This document shows positions 1-10,580 of a stretch of DNA of 64,000 bases, one piece after another (within the stretch, counting starts at the first letter, position 1; the number at the start of each line of letters is the position of its first letter). The notes beneath the pieces are model-generated. The model saw only the letters and a program-made list of their open reading frames with translations, was not told where the DNA came from and did no database searches. Position numbers and translations under genes: made by a program. Source of the stretch: Impatiens glandulifera (Eukaryota; Streptophyta; Magnoliopsida; Ericales; Balsaminaceae); the NCBI RefSeq assembly GCF_907164915.1, contig NC_061864.1:12035889-12099888 (forward strand), written 5' to 3'.

Positions 1-103
1 TTTCTCTTTCCCATATGCCCTCAAATCCTGCAACAATTGGCGAACTAAAGAATAGAACCCACCTAATTTTGCTTGTTTTAAAAAAAAGATAAATTTAGTG
101 AAC

Positions 104-637
104 CTGCAAAGTATAGACACCAGGAGGTAAGACTGCATCAGAAGAGACTTTCTCGTAGTTCTCGAAGAATGAGCAAGTTTGCACATTTGGGTTCTCGGCA
201 GCCAAAGCACGAACCCAACTAGCAGTAATCTTGCGGCAGCCGGCGTCAACCGAGTCTCGATTCTCCGCAGAAACTACGTTAGGGTTTATGCAGAGGTTCT
301 TGCGAGAGGAAAGACCTAAGGCTAGGATGCTAGCAGAAGGGCCGATATGCTGGAGCTGATAACGATGAAGGAGACGGAGCTCGGCTAGGGTTTTCTCCAT
401 TTCATGGACTGTACGAGTGCAATACATGAGCTTGAGTGGATTGGAGGGCTTAGATAGAATGTAGCTGGTGATAAGTGAGAGTAAAGCTATGGTCTTTCCA
501 GTTCCGGTGGGCATTTCAAGGAGGCAATGGCCCTTGGCGTCGAGAGATCGCTTGAGTTCAAGCATGTAGGCATATTGCTCTGGGTATATGTTGTCGTAAG
601 GGAAATATACAGTTACGTCTTCTATATCGAACTTCAT
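104..637 (-). CDS. XPD: XPD/ERCC2-type DNA helicase (TFIIH subunit), first exon only
   Basis: This is the first coding exon, 178 residues, of the 5'-3' ATP-dependent helicase of TFIIH used in nucleotide excision repair and transcription initiation; the Arabidopsis ortholog is UVH6. The start is the ATG at 637, which gives the family N-terminus MKFDIEDVTVYFPYDNIYPEQ; an upstream in-frame ATG at 712 would only add a Lys-rich run. Visible motifs are Walker A (MPTGTGKT, residues 42-49, Lys48) and three of the four Fe-S cluster cysteines (Cys116, Cys134, Cys155). All of these numbers match human XPD. The exon ends YTLQ at 104, followed by a GT donor at 103-102; the fourth cysteine and the rest of the helicase lie beyond the left edge. 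Positions 1-103 are intron. Nothing looks damaged. Confidence 0.95.
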
Positions 638-739
638 CTCTTTCTCCAATCGCTCCTTCTTCTTCTTCTTCTTCTGAATGTATATATGGCCGCCGATCAA
701 GATCAAGATCAAAACTCAGAATCAAGTGTCGCAAAATTA

Positions 740-1715
740 GGCTGCACCTCATTATCAGAGTACGACGTCGTTTTATTCATTTCTCCTTTTTCATAAATAC
801 TGGATATCATTAATTATTTAATTAGACCTAATCTTTTGTAACCTAAATTTTAAAAATAAAAAATTAATATAATAATTTAATTAATTAAAAACTTAAATAA
901 CTTATTTTTTTATCAAACAAGATTTTTTATAAAAAAAAAAATTTAAAAGAAATTCAAACATGAAATTACTAGAAGGAAAATTATTGGATTATTTACTAAC
1001 TAAATTTCAATCAAGTTTTTTTTTTTATGATGGAATAACAATTGTAATAGAGAAATAATAGAATATTAGGATAATCAATAAATTTTAATTAGAAGGAAAA
1101 GTGAAGGAGAGTGATGGGCATTAGGAATTTGAAATGGTGGAAGTATTATAAAACACAATTTACTATCACAGACAATCTTAAAGTAGTTAACTTTGTATTA
1201 TTAAAATTTTCAAAATAATTATAATATTAACATATTTTCAAAGTAATTTTTTTTTATATAAGAGGCATGATCCTCTATTACTTGATTACCTACTAAGTTT
1301 ATTAAAATAAAATAATAATAATAATAATAATAAATCAGTTACATTATGGAATTATGCCTTTGCGGTCAAATAAATAATGTTCACTAAAATAAATTAATGA
1401 TGAAATAAGAATGTGAAAAATTAGTAACGACTTATTTTGTGACAAAATATTAGATTTCTGGTCACAATAAATATTTTTAAATGTAAAATGTTTAAATAAT
1501 AAAATTTTCATTCTTAAATTTATTGAAATTGATTTATTGAAAATTACATTGAAATATTTCAACAAATTATCCAATGAAAATCTTAGATATGGTAATTTTG
1601 TTATAAATAGCATCTAAATAGTTAAAACATTTTGACAAGTAATTTGTCTAAATGTATGAAGCAATATTAATTTGTTTGGAAGAGTTTCAACATCATTTTT
1701 TTCTTTTATGTTAAA
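740..1715. other. AT-rich intergenic DNA
   Basis: This is the spacer upstream of XPD, with homopolymer A/T runs and a short (AAT)n tract near 1305-1332. Open frames here are short and of random composition. I see no gene or element boundary. Confidence 0.6.
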
Positions 1716-1719
1716 ATCT

Positions 1720-2185
1720 GATATATATACTTTTGACTGTCTTTTTTTTGGTAAATATATAATATATAGATTTCATAATATAATTTTTACGTCTTTTCCT
1801 TTGTCAAAATCTAATGTATAGATTTCATGATATAATTGACGATTTTACTTCTTCCGGGATTGGACGGATATATAATTCCTTTGTCAAAATCTAATGTATA
1901 GATTTCATGATATAATTGACGATTTTCTTTTTCCGTCGAAACCGGATATATAGTTTGGACAATTTTCCTTAGTCCATCGCAACTGGGTATATAATTTTCA
2001 ACGATTTTCTATCTCCCGTTGAAACGATATATAGTATTGACGATTTTTCTTCTTTCGTCCAAACCGGATATATAGTTTTGATATTTTTTATTTTTTATTT
2101 AAAAATCTGATATATAGATTCTACTGTTTCACTATATAGTTTTGACGATTTTACTTCTTCCGATCAAAACCTGATACATAGTTTC
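1720..2185. repeat. Degenerate tandem repeat, 60-80 bp units
   Basis: Units share the words GACGATTTT, TCTTCCG and GGATATATAG. Two adjacent copies starting TTGTCAAAATCTAATG at 1801 and 1881 are nearly identical, an 80-bp period. Further copies downstream are shorter (about 60 bp) and more diverged. The array is non-coding. Confidence 0.7.
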
Positions 2186-2639
2186 TACGAACAAATAATG
2201 TATCCCTGGCAAAACTAAAAAAACAAATTATTATATAAAAAATAATAATATAAGTCTTAATTAAAACAATTAAGTGACGAAGATGATAAAATGATAAAAT
2301 GATAAGCTGTATATTTCTTCCTCTTTAATTTATAGAAACTTGTGAAAGAATTTGATATGATCCTTTGAAGGAAATAAGGTTGTTCTTCTCAATTGTTGTT
2401 GTTTTGAACTAACAAACACGGAAACATTCAAAAATGCATTTTTCTAATAGACATTGATAATTTGTTTTTATAATATTTTAAAAACATATATACATAATTA
2501 GATTGACTAAGAATTGATTGAGTTGTTATAGTTTTTGAATTTTAAATATTATCATTCTAATTTTACTTATTTTAATATTTTTAGAATTTTGTTTCTAGTT
2601 CATTTTAAAATAATTGTAACTTTAAGAAAAATAAAATAA

Positions 2640-2895
2640 AATTTATCTTAATTGCGATGAAATAAATATTTGTCACACAATAGCGTCACAAATGATTTGT
2701 CGTAAATAACGCTGTAAACAATTTATCGCAAAATATCGTCACAAACGATTGGACGCAAATTATCGTTACAAACTATTAATCACATATAACCATTCTCCAC
2801 TCTGGTCAATTTATTTACGTCGCAATTTTGTCACTAAATTTGTTTTCGTCAATAATTTCGTCAAAAAATGACGCCACAAAGTTAATAGATTTGTG
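2640..2895. repeat. Short interspersed CGTCACAAA/TCGTAAAT repeats (TE-like)
   Basis: Words such as CGTCACAAA, TCGCAAAAT, TCGTTACAAA and GTCGCAATTTTGTCAC recur in both orientations. This resembles the subterminal repeats of plant DNA transposons such as CACTA elements. No terminal inverted repeats or target duplication could be fixed, so the element type is open. The DNA from here to 3250 is otherwise AT-rich with a (TTA)n tract near 3127-3150. Confidence 0.35.
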
Positions 2896-3250
2896 GCATT
2901 CAGCTATTTGATATTTAATTTATGTATTTTATTATTTAAAAAATATATCTTTGATTCTTCTATTTTGTGGTAGAAATATTAAAAAAAAACATGTAATGTA
3001 GTAATCATTGATAAATAAAATAAGTTCATAAAAATGAGATATAACTTGTGTTTTGGGAATAAGAAAAGGACAATAGATCACCATCCACATAAGAGAAAAT
3101 ATGAAATGAAGAATTGATCATCATCATCATTATTATTATTATTATTATTATATCATGTTCAATAAGTAGTTTAATATCTTACAACAATTAAACTCAAGAG
3201 GGAAATTTGACTAATTAATTACTAAGAGAGATAATTAATTGATTGTTTAA

Positions 3251-3989
3251 TTAGTAGGTCCATTCTTTTGGTAGAAATATTGCAGGAGAATTACTCTTGT
3301 TGCGGCTTTGTAAGGAAAAATTACTGCCGCCCTTTCCCTTTTTATTATTACTGCTGCCACTCTCTTGATATCCACCAACTTTCACATCTCTAAACCTATT
3401 CATATCTGCATATATTATTTAATATTTATTAATAACAAAACAAACTGATCAATAAATAAATAAATATATATATATTTATAGAGATTAAAGATTTGTTTTT
3501 GGTTTTGTTTTAGATATATTAATATAAATAATACCTGCAGAAGAAGCAGCAGGTGGAGAAGGTTTTGTATTATTGGGCTGAAAATGAAGGTCTGGGCCTG
3601 GCCTTTGAGGAAGGAAAACACCAGTTCCACATGATACTGGGCTAGGGACTAGAAAAATAACTTGCACTCCAGGCCCACCTGAAATCCAATTTGGTGAATG
3701 CCTTTGCCTTGGTCTTACAACTGATCTTGTCTGTTCTTTTGATAGATATCTTGTTGTTTGATGCTGCCAGTAAATTCAATACATGTTTGGTTAGAGCCAT
3801 AATATATACTTATATTACTACTATATTATACGTTTTACAAGATTTGGATACACAAAAATTTAAAATAGATATTATTTTGTTTAGTACCTTATTAAAAGAA
3901 GAATGATGTGCCGATGGATAAAGAAGAATCCGCGACGAAGTTTCTTCTTCAAAGGCGAGATGATAAGGGTATGCATTTCCAGTAGCCAT
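3251..3989 (-). CDS. Plant-specific small protein (TIP41-like label in plant annotations), 3 exons
   Basis: The exons are 3989-3888 (34 codons, phase 0), 3763-3535 and 3405-3251. All junctions are GT-AG, and joining them gives an uninterrupted 161-residue protein. It starts MATGNAYPYHLAFEEE, carries a central SCGTGVFLPQRPG motif and ends FLPKEWTY. I recall this VFLP...LPxEWTY arrangement from a plant family of unknown function that is often labelled TIP41-like; that label rests on memory, not on a search. The middle is Pro/Ser-rich and the C-terminal third is rich in Gly, Ser, Asn and Lys, so much of the protein is probably disordered. I see no signal peptide or membrane segment. The molecular function is unknown. 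A TATA box lies about 90 bp upstream of the ATG. Confidence 0.85.
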
Positions 3990-4080
3990 AGATGATAATT
4001 GATAGATAGATAGATGTCTCAAACAAACAATTGACAGAGGAATGTGTGTGTGTGTGGTGTGTATCATGTTCATGTATATA

Positions 4081-4088
4081 TATTTATA
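4081..4088 (-). promoter_or_regulatory. TATA box of the 161-residue protein gene
   Basis: TATAAATA on the minus strand, about 92 bp upstream of the start codon at 3989. It would place the transcription start near 4050 with a short leader containing a GT-rich run. Confidence 0.5.
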
Positions 4089-4109
4089 GAAAGTTGGTTC
4101 CAACAGCTT

Positions 4110-5100
4110 TTTAAGAATGTACTAAAATAGGGACAAAAAAGTAAATGTGTAAAAAATAATAATATAATTGGTGTGACAACGTGGCGATATGGGTTGGTTA
4201 AACACCTCTTTTTCTTATCGGGCTGTTGTCTTTGGTTGTTAACCTAAGCTCTACAACCACACTAATTACAAGTATAGTTATAGCTAACCCACTTTCTATA
4301 TCTCTACCCTTTGTGAAACAATCACATAAATCTCAAATTGGAGTTTGATATAGGATTCTTTCCTAAAAAAAAATATTAACAAAAATAATGTTTGGGATCA
4401 ATTAAATAAATTCATTCATAACAACTAATTAATTATTGATTATATCATTATCAATACATAAATAAAAGTAAGTTTTTTGAAATATCTTTTCCTAATTAAG
4501 TTTTATTGGAAGCGGTCAAATATATTTTTAAATGGGTCTTAGTATTTAGTTCGATAAGGGATTAATAATTTGATATATTTAATTATTTTTATTGTATCAT
4601 TTTAGTATAGAGTATGTCATATTGTTGAGATATCTTATAATGTCATTTTTATTGTATAGTTCATTAAATTTTTTATTTACAAATTCAAATTCATTAATGT
4701 GAGTTTTAACTTCTTGATTTTTTTTTTTTAGTTTTGTTTTTCATAAGAGTTATAAACTTTTAATTTTGTAATGTTTTCCTATTTAATCTCATAGCGTGAT
4801 TCCGGATATGTTATTTCACTGCAGATACCCTTCTATATACTAACCTTCAATCTCCTTAGAAAAAGTTTAATTTTTTTTTAGGTTGAGAGATGAGTTAAAA
4901 ATAATAGAGATTGAAAGTTGGTAAATATAAAAAGGTACATCCTCTAAAACAACATATCCAGAGCTTTCTCATAATGTATATCTTAGTATGTAACATTTCT
5001 TTAATTCATGAACAAGAAAATATCTCCACCCTGAGCTACTATTTAGAATAGTCCCCAAACATTTAAATGTAGTTTTTACTATTGAATTGAGATACTACAA
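4110..5100. other. AT-rich intergenic DNA
   Basis: I see no gene, RNA or bounded element here, only low-complexity A/T sequence between the small-protein gene and the copia relic. Confidence 0.5.
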
Positions 5101-5107
5101 AATTGAC

Positions 5108-5640
5108 ATATGTTGATTTTTCAAACACAATTTCAACTCTTCAAGTTTAGGCTTTCCAAGAACTTCTTGCTTATTCAAATCCTCCAAACCCTTCTAACTC
5201 ATGTGCCCTAGTTTAAAATGCCTCAATTTGATTGAGTCCATCATTGAATTTACTGCTATACAAACTTTTGAAGTAATTTCAAGAATGTATAGTCAAATCT
5301 TGCCTCTAGTTGCATTGAACACTACCAAATTTACTCAATTTGTAATCTTCATCACACATTGTCTTAGTGTAACACCATATCATTGATCATATTAGAATAA
5401 ACAAATTCTTCTTTAATTCTGGAATATGATTCACTGAACCAATTCCCTCAACCTTGCAAGCCATATTGTTTCTCATAAGAACCTTACCATCATTTACTTA
5501 CCTGTAGTCCTGCATTCTTTGTTTGGTGACATATAGAATGAGCATCCAAAGCTGGACTGATATTTCTTTAGACAAAAGTGCTTTTAAGGGTCATTTTTCT
5601 CCAAAACAAAAGCTTCATGTCTTGCTTATCTCCACACTTT
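5108..5640 (-). pseudogene. Ty1/copia polyprotein relic (protease to GAG-pre-integrase)
   Basis: The minus strand, read across frameshifts and stops, gives the copia order. Near 5560-5510 is a protease-side segment reading SSFGCSFYMSPNKECRTT, the counterpart of DSGCSxHM. Near 5490-5390 is CKVEGIGSV...IPELKKNLF. Near 5260-5110 is the GAG-pre-integrase motif LRHFKLGHMS followed by a stop and KGLEDLNKQEVLGKPK. All of these match the family in order but are broken by several stops. I could not find LTRs, so this is an old fragment. Confidence 0.7.
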
Positions 5641-6640
5641 TGAACATTTGGATTTAGGGTTATTAGTTCAACATATTTTGCGTTCCTTATTACTGCAACG
5701 GAGTTACCCTCTTATACTATTTGGTCGAACCAACAAATGAAATGAAATCAGTCTTCGTCCTTCTCTAAAATACAAATCCATACATTTTTCAGAGTAAGTG
5801 AACATGGATCCCGTTTAAGCAAATCAAATTTCCAGCACAAATCAGCACTTAGACCTATCATAACATTAACCTCCACTAAATGTGCCTCCTCCAGGAGAAG
5901 CATACATTTCCATTTGCTTAATACATAGTTATCTGCCTTTTTTGCACTTGTGCTTAACCTCCATATAACTTCTAAATAAGCATTGAAACAGAACATGTTT
6001 TTATTGGGTTAATTATACCAAATATTTTGACATTGTTTTATAAAGAACTTTCCTATTCTCTTCAAATTCAGCTGTTTTTCTGTTTATTTTTAAATTGTCA
6101 CGAAAGTTCAAACTCATAACTTTTACGTGTTACGTACTTTTACGAAAGACCATTCATTAATAAACGTTACGTGACTCGTAAGAAAAACATTCACATTAAT
6201 AACGTGACTCGTAAGAAAGACATTCATTAATACACGTTACGTGACTCGTAAGAAAAATCATTCATTAATACTCGTTAATATTACATGTTAATTCACTTTC
6301 ATTGCAAGAATATTTCCAATTATGTTGAAGAACAACCATGGATACTCTTCATTTGTAAACAACCTTAATCAAAATATTTGCAATTGCAATCATAACCTTT
6401 CAGGCCACATATTAGGAAAAACTCATAGTAACACCACATCTTTTTCTTTCAAAATCTAACCTTGTGTGATTCCTGTTCAAGCCTATACTCTGAAGAAAAT
6501 GCCTTCAATTGAAGTTTTATTTTCAGAATAAACAATGATATTGTGCAATTTCTCAACCCATTTAGTATAAACAATGTTTGAAATGATTAAGAATCCCATT
6601 CGAAACAACTTCATAGTACAAAAAGAGTTTAAAATAAGCA
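5641..6640. other. Spacer between the copia relic and the coiled-coil gene
   Basis: The left part may be further copia gag remains (minus strand 5996-5748), but no motif confirms it. The right part is the 3' flank of the next gene. It contains the short GTGACTCGTAAG tandem repeat listed separately. Confidence 0.4.
6130..6290. repeat. Short tandem repeat, 33-37 bp units
   Basis: The word GTGACTCGTAAG occurs at 6171, 6204 and 6241, each time with CATTCATTAATA nearby. The units differ by small indels. It is non-coding. Confidence 0.6.
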
Positions 6641-6707
6641 TCTCAAAATGAATGAATGAATTATCAGAAACAGCAGCAGCAGCAGCAACTACAAAGAGGA
6701 GATTTCA

Positions 6708-8081
6708 TCATTCATTGGTCAAATCAGGGAACCTGCAAATCTCCATCCGAGGAGACTTTGATGCCTGTTCTTGATCATGCCCATCCTCTATCAGAAGAGA
6801 CGGGGAGGAGAAATCCAAGCACACACCCCCTTGAAGAATTAGACTTTCGTAGGAATCAGAAAGATCTTCAGAAGTTAACTGGTGGTATTCCGCAAGCTGG
6901 TGGAGACATTCATTCTCCCTTTTAAGATTAGCATTCTCACTTGCTAGCCTTGATTTCTCCGCTAGCAATGCTTCCATTTGAAGCCTCATCTGCAACCCAC
7001 AATCAGATATCTATTATTCTAAACATTCATTCATACATAGAGACTGAAATATCATATAGTTTTTTATGTTGTTTTACCAGATCATCTTCTTCTGCTCTAA
7101 TCCCTTTTTCAAAGCCATCGCGAAGCCTCTTGTTCTCTTCCTCAAGAAGGGTACACCTCTCCTGCATAAAATTAAAGTCTGATCTGATCGATTTTATTTC
7201 CCTGGCCAGTGAAGCTGCTTTCTTCCCCATTGAAATCGCTAGCTATTGAAAACCAAACCCCAACATTCCACAGTCAGAATATGCATGTTATTGATTAAAA
7301 TTTATAACAGATGTGTCAAAGATAAAACCCCAACATTCTTTGCTTTCTTCAATTTTGCTTCATCATCGGTCGACCCGTTGCCATTTTCACAAGTTTCTTC
7401 TGATTTCCTTTTCTTTCCTCGGCCTTCATCAGTCTCTCCTTTCTGGGTTTCAACTTCTTTCTCAATTTTGGCCTTTTCAATAGCGGACTGATAGATGTCG
7501 GTCAATGTGGGTGGCTTTGAAAGATCTCTTGCACCCTTTACATCAAAATCGTCAGTCAAAACAAATAAGATGAGTTTTGCTTTAAGAGAAAGAATGTTTC
7601 TAACCGCTCACCTGAAGAGCATTATCCAGATTTTTAGACAGATGAGAAAGAGTAGTTGACATGGAGTCAAATCCTCTCATAAGAAGAACAGAATCTTCCT
7701 TCATTTGCATAGAGCATTCCGATTGTTCATCAATCTGAACTCAATTAGAACAGAAACACACGATTAAAACAAGATCATCAAATTTGGAGGAAAGGGTTTC
7801 AGAAGATTGAACTCACCGTTGGGGGAGGAAAGGACCGTTCATCAGGGTTACGATTCTCGAGAATTACATCGATCCGATCTCGTAGAGCACTCCATAAGTG
7901 TCTGTCTGATGAAGGAGGGCTAATAATGGGAGATGAACCCATCAAGATTTTCTGTCCCTGCGATCAAACAAAATCAAATTTAAATACAGAAACATGATCT
8001 GCGAAAGATGAGATTTTGATTCAGTAATAAGTAACCAACCTTGTTGAGATCATCTGGAGTAGTTTCAACTGAGATTGTCAT
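6708..8081 (-). CDS. Plant coiled-coil protein of unknown function, 6 exons
   Basis: The exons are 8081-8040, 7957-7817, 7734-7612, 7535-7335, 7242-7078 and 6989-6708. Every junction is GT-AG in phase 0, giving 317 residues. Residues 1-60 include a LWSALRDRIDVILENRNPDE segment. Residues 62-102 are a Met-rich segment. Residues 103-169 are charged, with a GRGKKRKSEE basic cluster that could act as a nuclear signal. Residues 170-224 and 225-290 are heptad-rich coiled coil (ERCTLLEEENKRLRDGFEKG; MEALLAEKSRLASENANLKR) followed by ENECLHQLAEYHQLTSEDLSDS. The tail is acidic. The coiled coil suggests oligomerisation. I recognise the family as plant-specific from memory but cannot name a function. Intron 4 carries a 13-bp repeat discussed in the findings. 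Confidence 0.85.
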
Positions 8082-8099
8082 CAAATCAAGACTGTGTAA

Positions 8100-9744
8100 G
8101 TCTTAGAGAGAGAGGAATGGTTGAGATAGAGGGCAAAAGAAGTAACGGCTAGATATGGGAAGAGAGATATCTCTATATCTGATCTGGATGATGTTTTTTA
8201 AATATATGAGCCGATGCCGCAACGTTCGAATTTGACTAAGATGGTTTGTAATTCAATGAAGTGAACGCATATCTATGTAATCATCGGACGGTTGGATTTC
8301 CACACAAAAATTATTGATAAATAAATGTTCTTTCTTTATTTTTATTTTTTTTTTGAAAAATATGTTCAAATTTCCCCCCAATTTACGTACAAATATTAAA
8401 TAAATTTTAAAATATTAGAATATGATATTTGAAAAAAATAAATTATTTTTTTAAATTGAACTAGTCACATGTTTTCTCCTCTTCCAATAACATTAAAATA
8501 ACAAATTTTTGAACAAGTAAATAAAAGTTATGTATATATTATTAATGTTAATTAAGGTAAATTCATATATCAAATTATTTAGAGATTCTATTGCAAGAAT
8601 GATGGCAAAAATAATCTAATTTGATCTTTAAAATTTACATAGTAAAAAATAAGTAAATTTATTTATGGTATTTGAACTAGATTAATTGAGATATCAAGTT
8701 ATTCAATTTGAGAAATTTAATAGTTAAAATGAGATAAAAAAATAAAGAAAAAAATTTAATTTACATAATTGTTGGATCTTAATTTTTTTCTTTTTTGATT
8801 TTGATTTTGAAATGGGGTGACACACTTTTTTTTTTTTTTTTAATGTCACATTCACAAGACACAACCGGAAATCTAGAAAATTTTTATTCTATATATTTTT
8901 TAATTTAATTTTATTTTTTTTTCGCGATTGTCAATTACAACGGGCATTTTTGTCAAAAAAAAAAAAAAAAATAAATGTGTCATCCAAGCATTCAATTTTA
9001 TGCGCTAATCAAAAAGTCAAATATAAGCATCTTTACTGTTATTTAGTCAAATTTTCTATTTCAAATCAAACACTCAAATTATCATTTTAATTATTTAAAA
9101 TCATATAATATATCAATTAAAATATCAAAATATTCTTATTCTTATTTTACTTTTAATAGTTTTAAATATAAAAAATATTTGAATAATTTATTGTAAATAA
9201 ATCTTAAATAACTAATTTTTATTAAATAAGATTTTTTTTTACGGAAAAATATAACTCATAAAATTCTATAAGGCTCAATTTCAAACGAACCATAAAAGTT
9301 ACAAGTTAAAACAATATTCGAGCCTTTAATTTAGTGGCCCAAGCTATTGTTTTGAACTTTCAAGTTTTCAGAGTTCGGCCTATCAATCCATGAGACTACA
9401 GTTTGGGCCCTGGGCCATATATGTATGAAATGTTGTATTTTCGCTATTTTGCTTTGAATATTCAAATTTTGTAATCCACAAGCTTATTTGATCTTGGATT
9501 TTTATAATTTTTTTGAAAAAAAAACATTTGATAAAAGAAGATGTTATTTAAAATTTTATAAGATGAACTATCAAATCATTTTATATTTAAATTTATTAAA
9601 AGTAAAAAAGAATATTTTAATTAATAAATGAAGTAAATGGATAATGATAATAAAAATAATAGGATAAAAGCAACTTTTATAATTGGTTACGTGTCTAGAC
9701 TAGATTCTTATACAAATACTAATTATAAATACATAATTTATATA
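8100..9744. other. AT-rich intergenic DNA
   Basis: This holds the promoter region of the coiled-coil gene (a weak TATATTTA near 8199-8206, minus strand) and then long A/T homopolymers. I see no coding potential or bounded element. Confidence 0.5.
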
Positions 9745-9904
9745 TATATAATGATGCTTAATTTTTAAAGTGTTCGGATTGTCGGGTCGAGAGTTGTGAT
9801 TAATTTGGATATTTATGTGATAGTAATGAATACTTGGGTCGGATTGTGGGTTGACCTGCCCATAAACTTAAAACTGTTAAAAATAAATTTAAAAATGTTA
9901 TTTG

Positions 9905-9966
9905 TAGGTTTTGAACTTTCAACATAACAAAACAAGTACAACCTTTTAACCAACTAGGCTAACAAC
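9905..9966 (-). repeat. tRNA-like (SINE-type) module, copy 1
   Basis: On the minus strand an A-box-like TAGCCTAGTTGG is followed about 30 bp later by a degenerate B-box region (GTTCAAAACC). This looks like a polymerase III promoter of tRNA or SINE origin. The bases needed for a full cloverleaf are not all present, so it is not called a tRNA gene. Confidence 0.45.
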
Positions 9967-10029
9967 ACTTTATATTTAAGATTTAACACTAAATTTGATG
10001 AACGCGAGACATTTTAACAACAAAGGTTC

Positions 10030-10062
<33 letters not shown>

Positions 10063-10216
10063 ATGATGCTTAATTTTTAAAGTGTCCGGATTGCCAAGTC
10101 GAGAGCTGTGGTTAATTTGGATATTTATGTGAGAGTAAATGGATACTTGGGTCGGATTGTGAGTTGACCCGCCCATAAACTTAAAACGATTAAAAATAAA
10201 TTTAAAAATGGTATTT

Positions 10217-10279
10217 GTAGGTTTCGAACTTGCAACCTAACAAAACAAGTACAATCCTTTAACCAACTAAGCTAACAAC
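10217..10279 (-). repeat. tRNA-like (SINE-type) module, copy 2
   Basis: On the minus strand, A-box TAGCTTAGTTGG fits TRGCNNAGYNGG, and GCAAGTTCGAAACC fits a B box. The spacing is tRNA-like. This copy is better preserved than copy 1. The third copy keeps the B-box region (10530-10550) but has lost the A box. Confidence 0.5.
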
Positions 10280-10580
10280 ACTTTATATTTAAGATTCAAC
10301 ACCAAATTTGATGAACGCGAGACATTTTAACAATAAAAGTTCAAATTTTTAACTAACTAATCTATATATATATAATGATGCTTAATTTTTAAAGTATTCA
10401 GATTGCCGGGTCGAGAGTTGTGGTTAATTTGGATATTTATGTGAGAGTAAATGGATACTTGAGTCGGATTGTGGGTTGACCCGCCCATAAACTTAAAACG
10501 GTTAAAAATAAATTTTAAAAAATTATTTGCAGGTTTCGAATTTGCAACCTAACATAACAAATACAACCTTTAACCAAATG

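Larger units (their letters stand above)
9746..10580. repeat. Tandem repeat of 312 bp, three copies, with tRNA-like modules
   Basis: The marker ATGATGCTTAATTTTTAAAG starts at 9751, 10063 and 10375, so the period is exactly 312 bp twice. Each unit contains TCGAGAGTTGTG, a CCCGCCCATAAACTTAAAAC block and a minus-strand tRNA-like module. The third copy is cut short near 10580. The first two copies are separated by a (TA)n run of about 27 bp. Confidence 0.9.

Noticed and set aside
527..796. Plus-strand open frame of 89 codons over the XPD start
   Set aside because: It lies antisense to the XPD exon and has no domain; it is a shadow of the real gene.
10217..10279. Functional tRNA gene
   Set aside because: A and B boxes are present but the stems of a full cloverleaf cannot be drawn with confidence.
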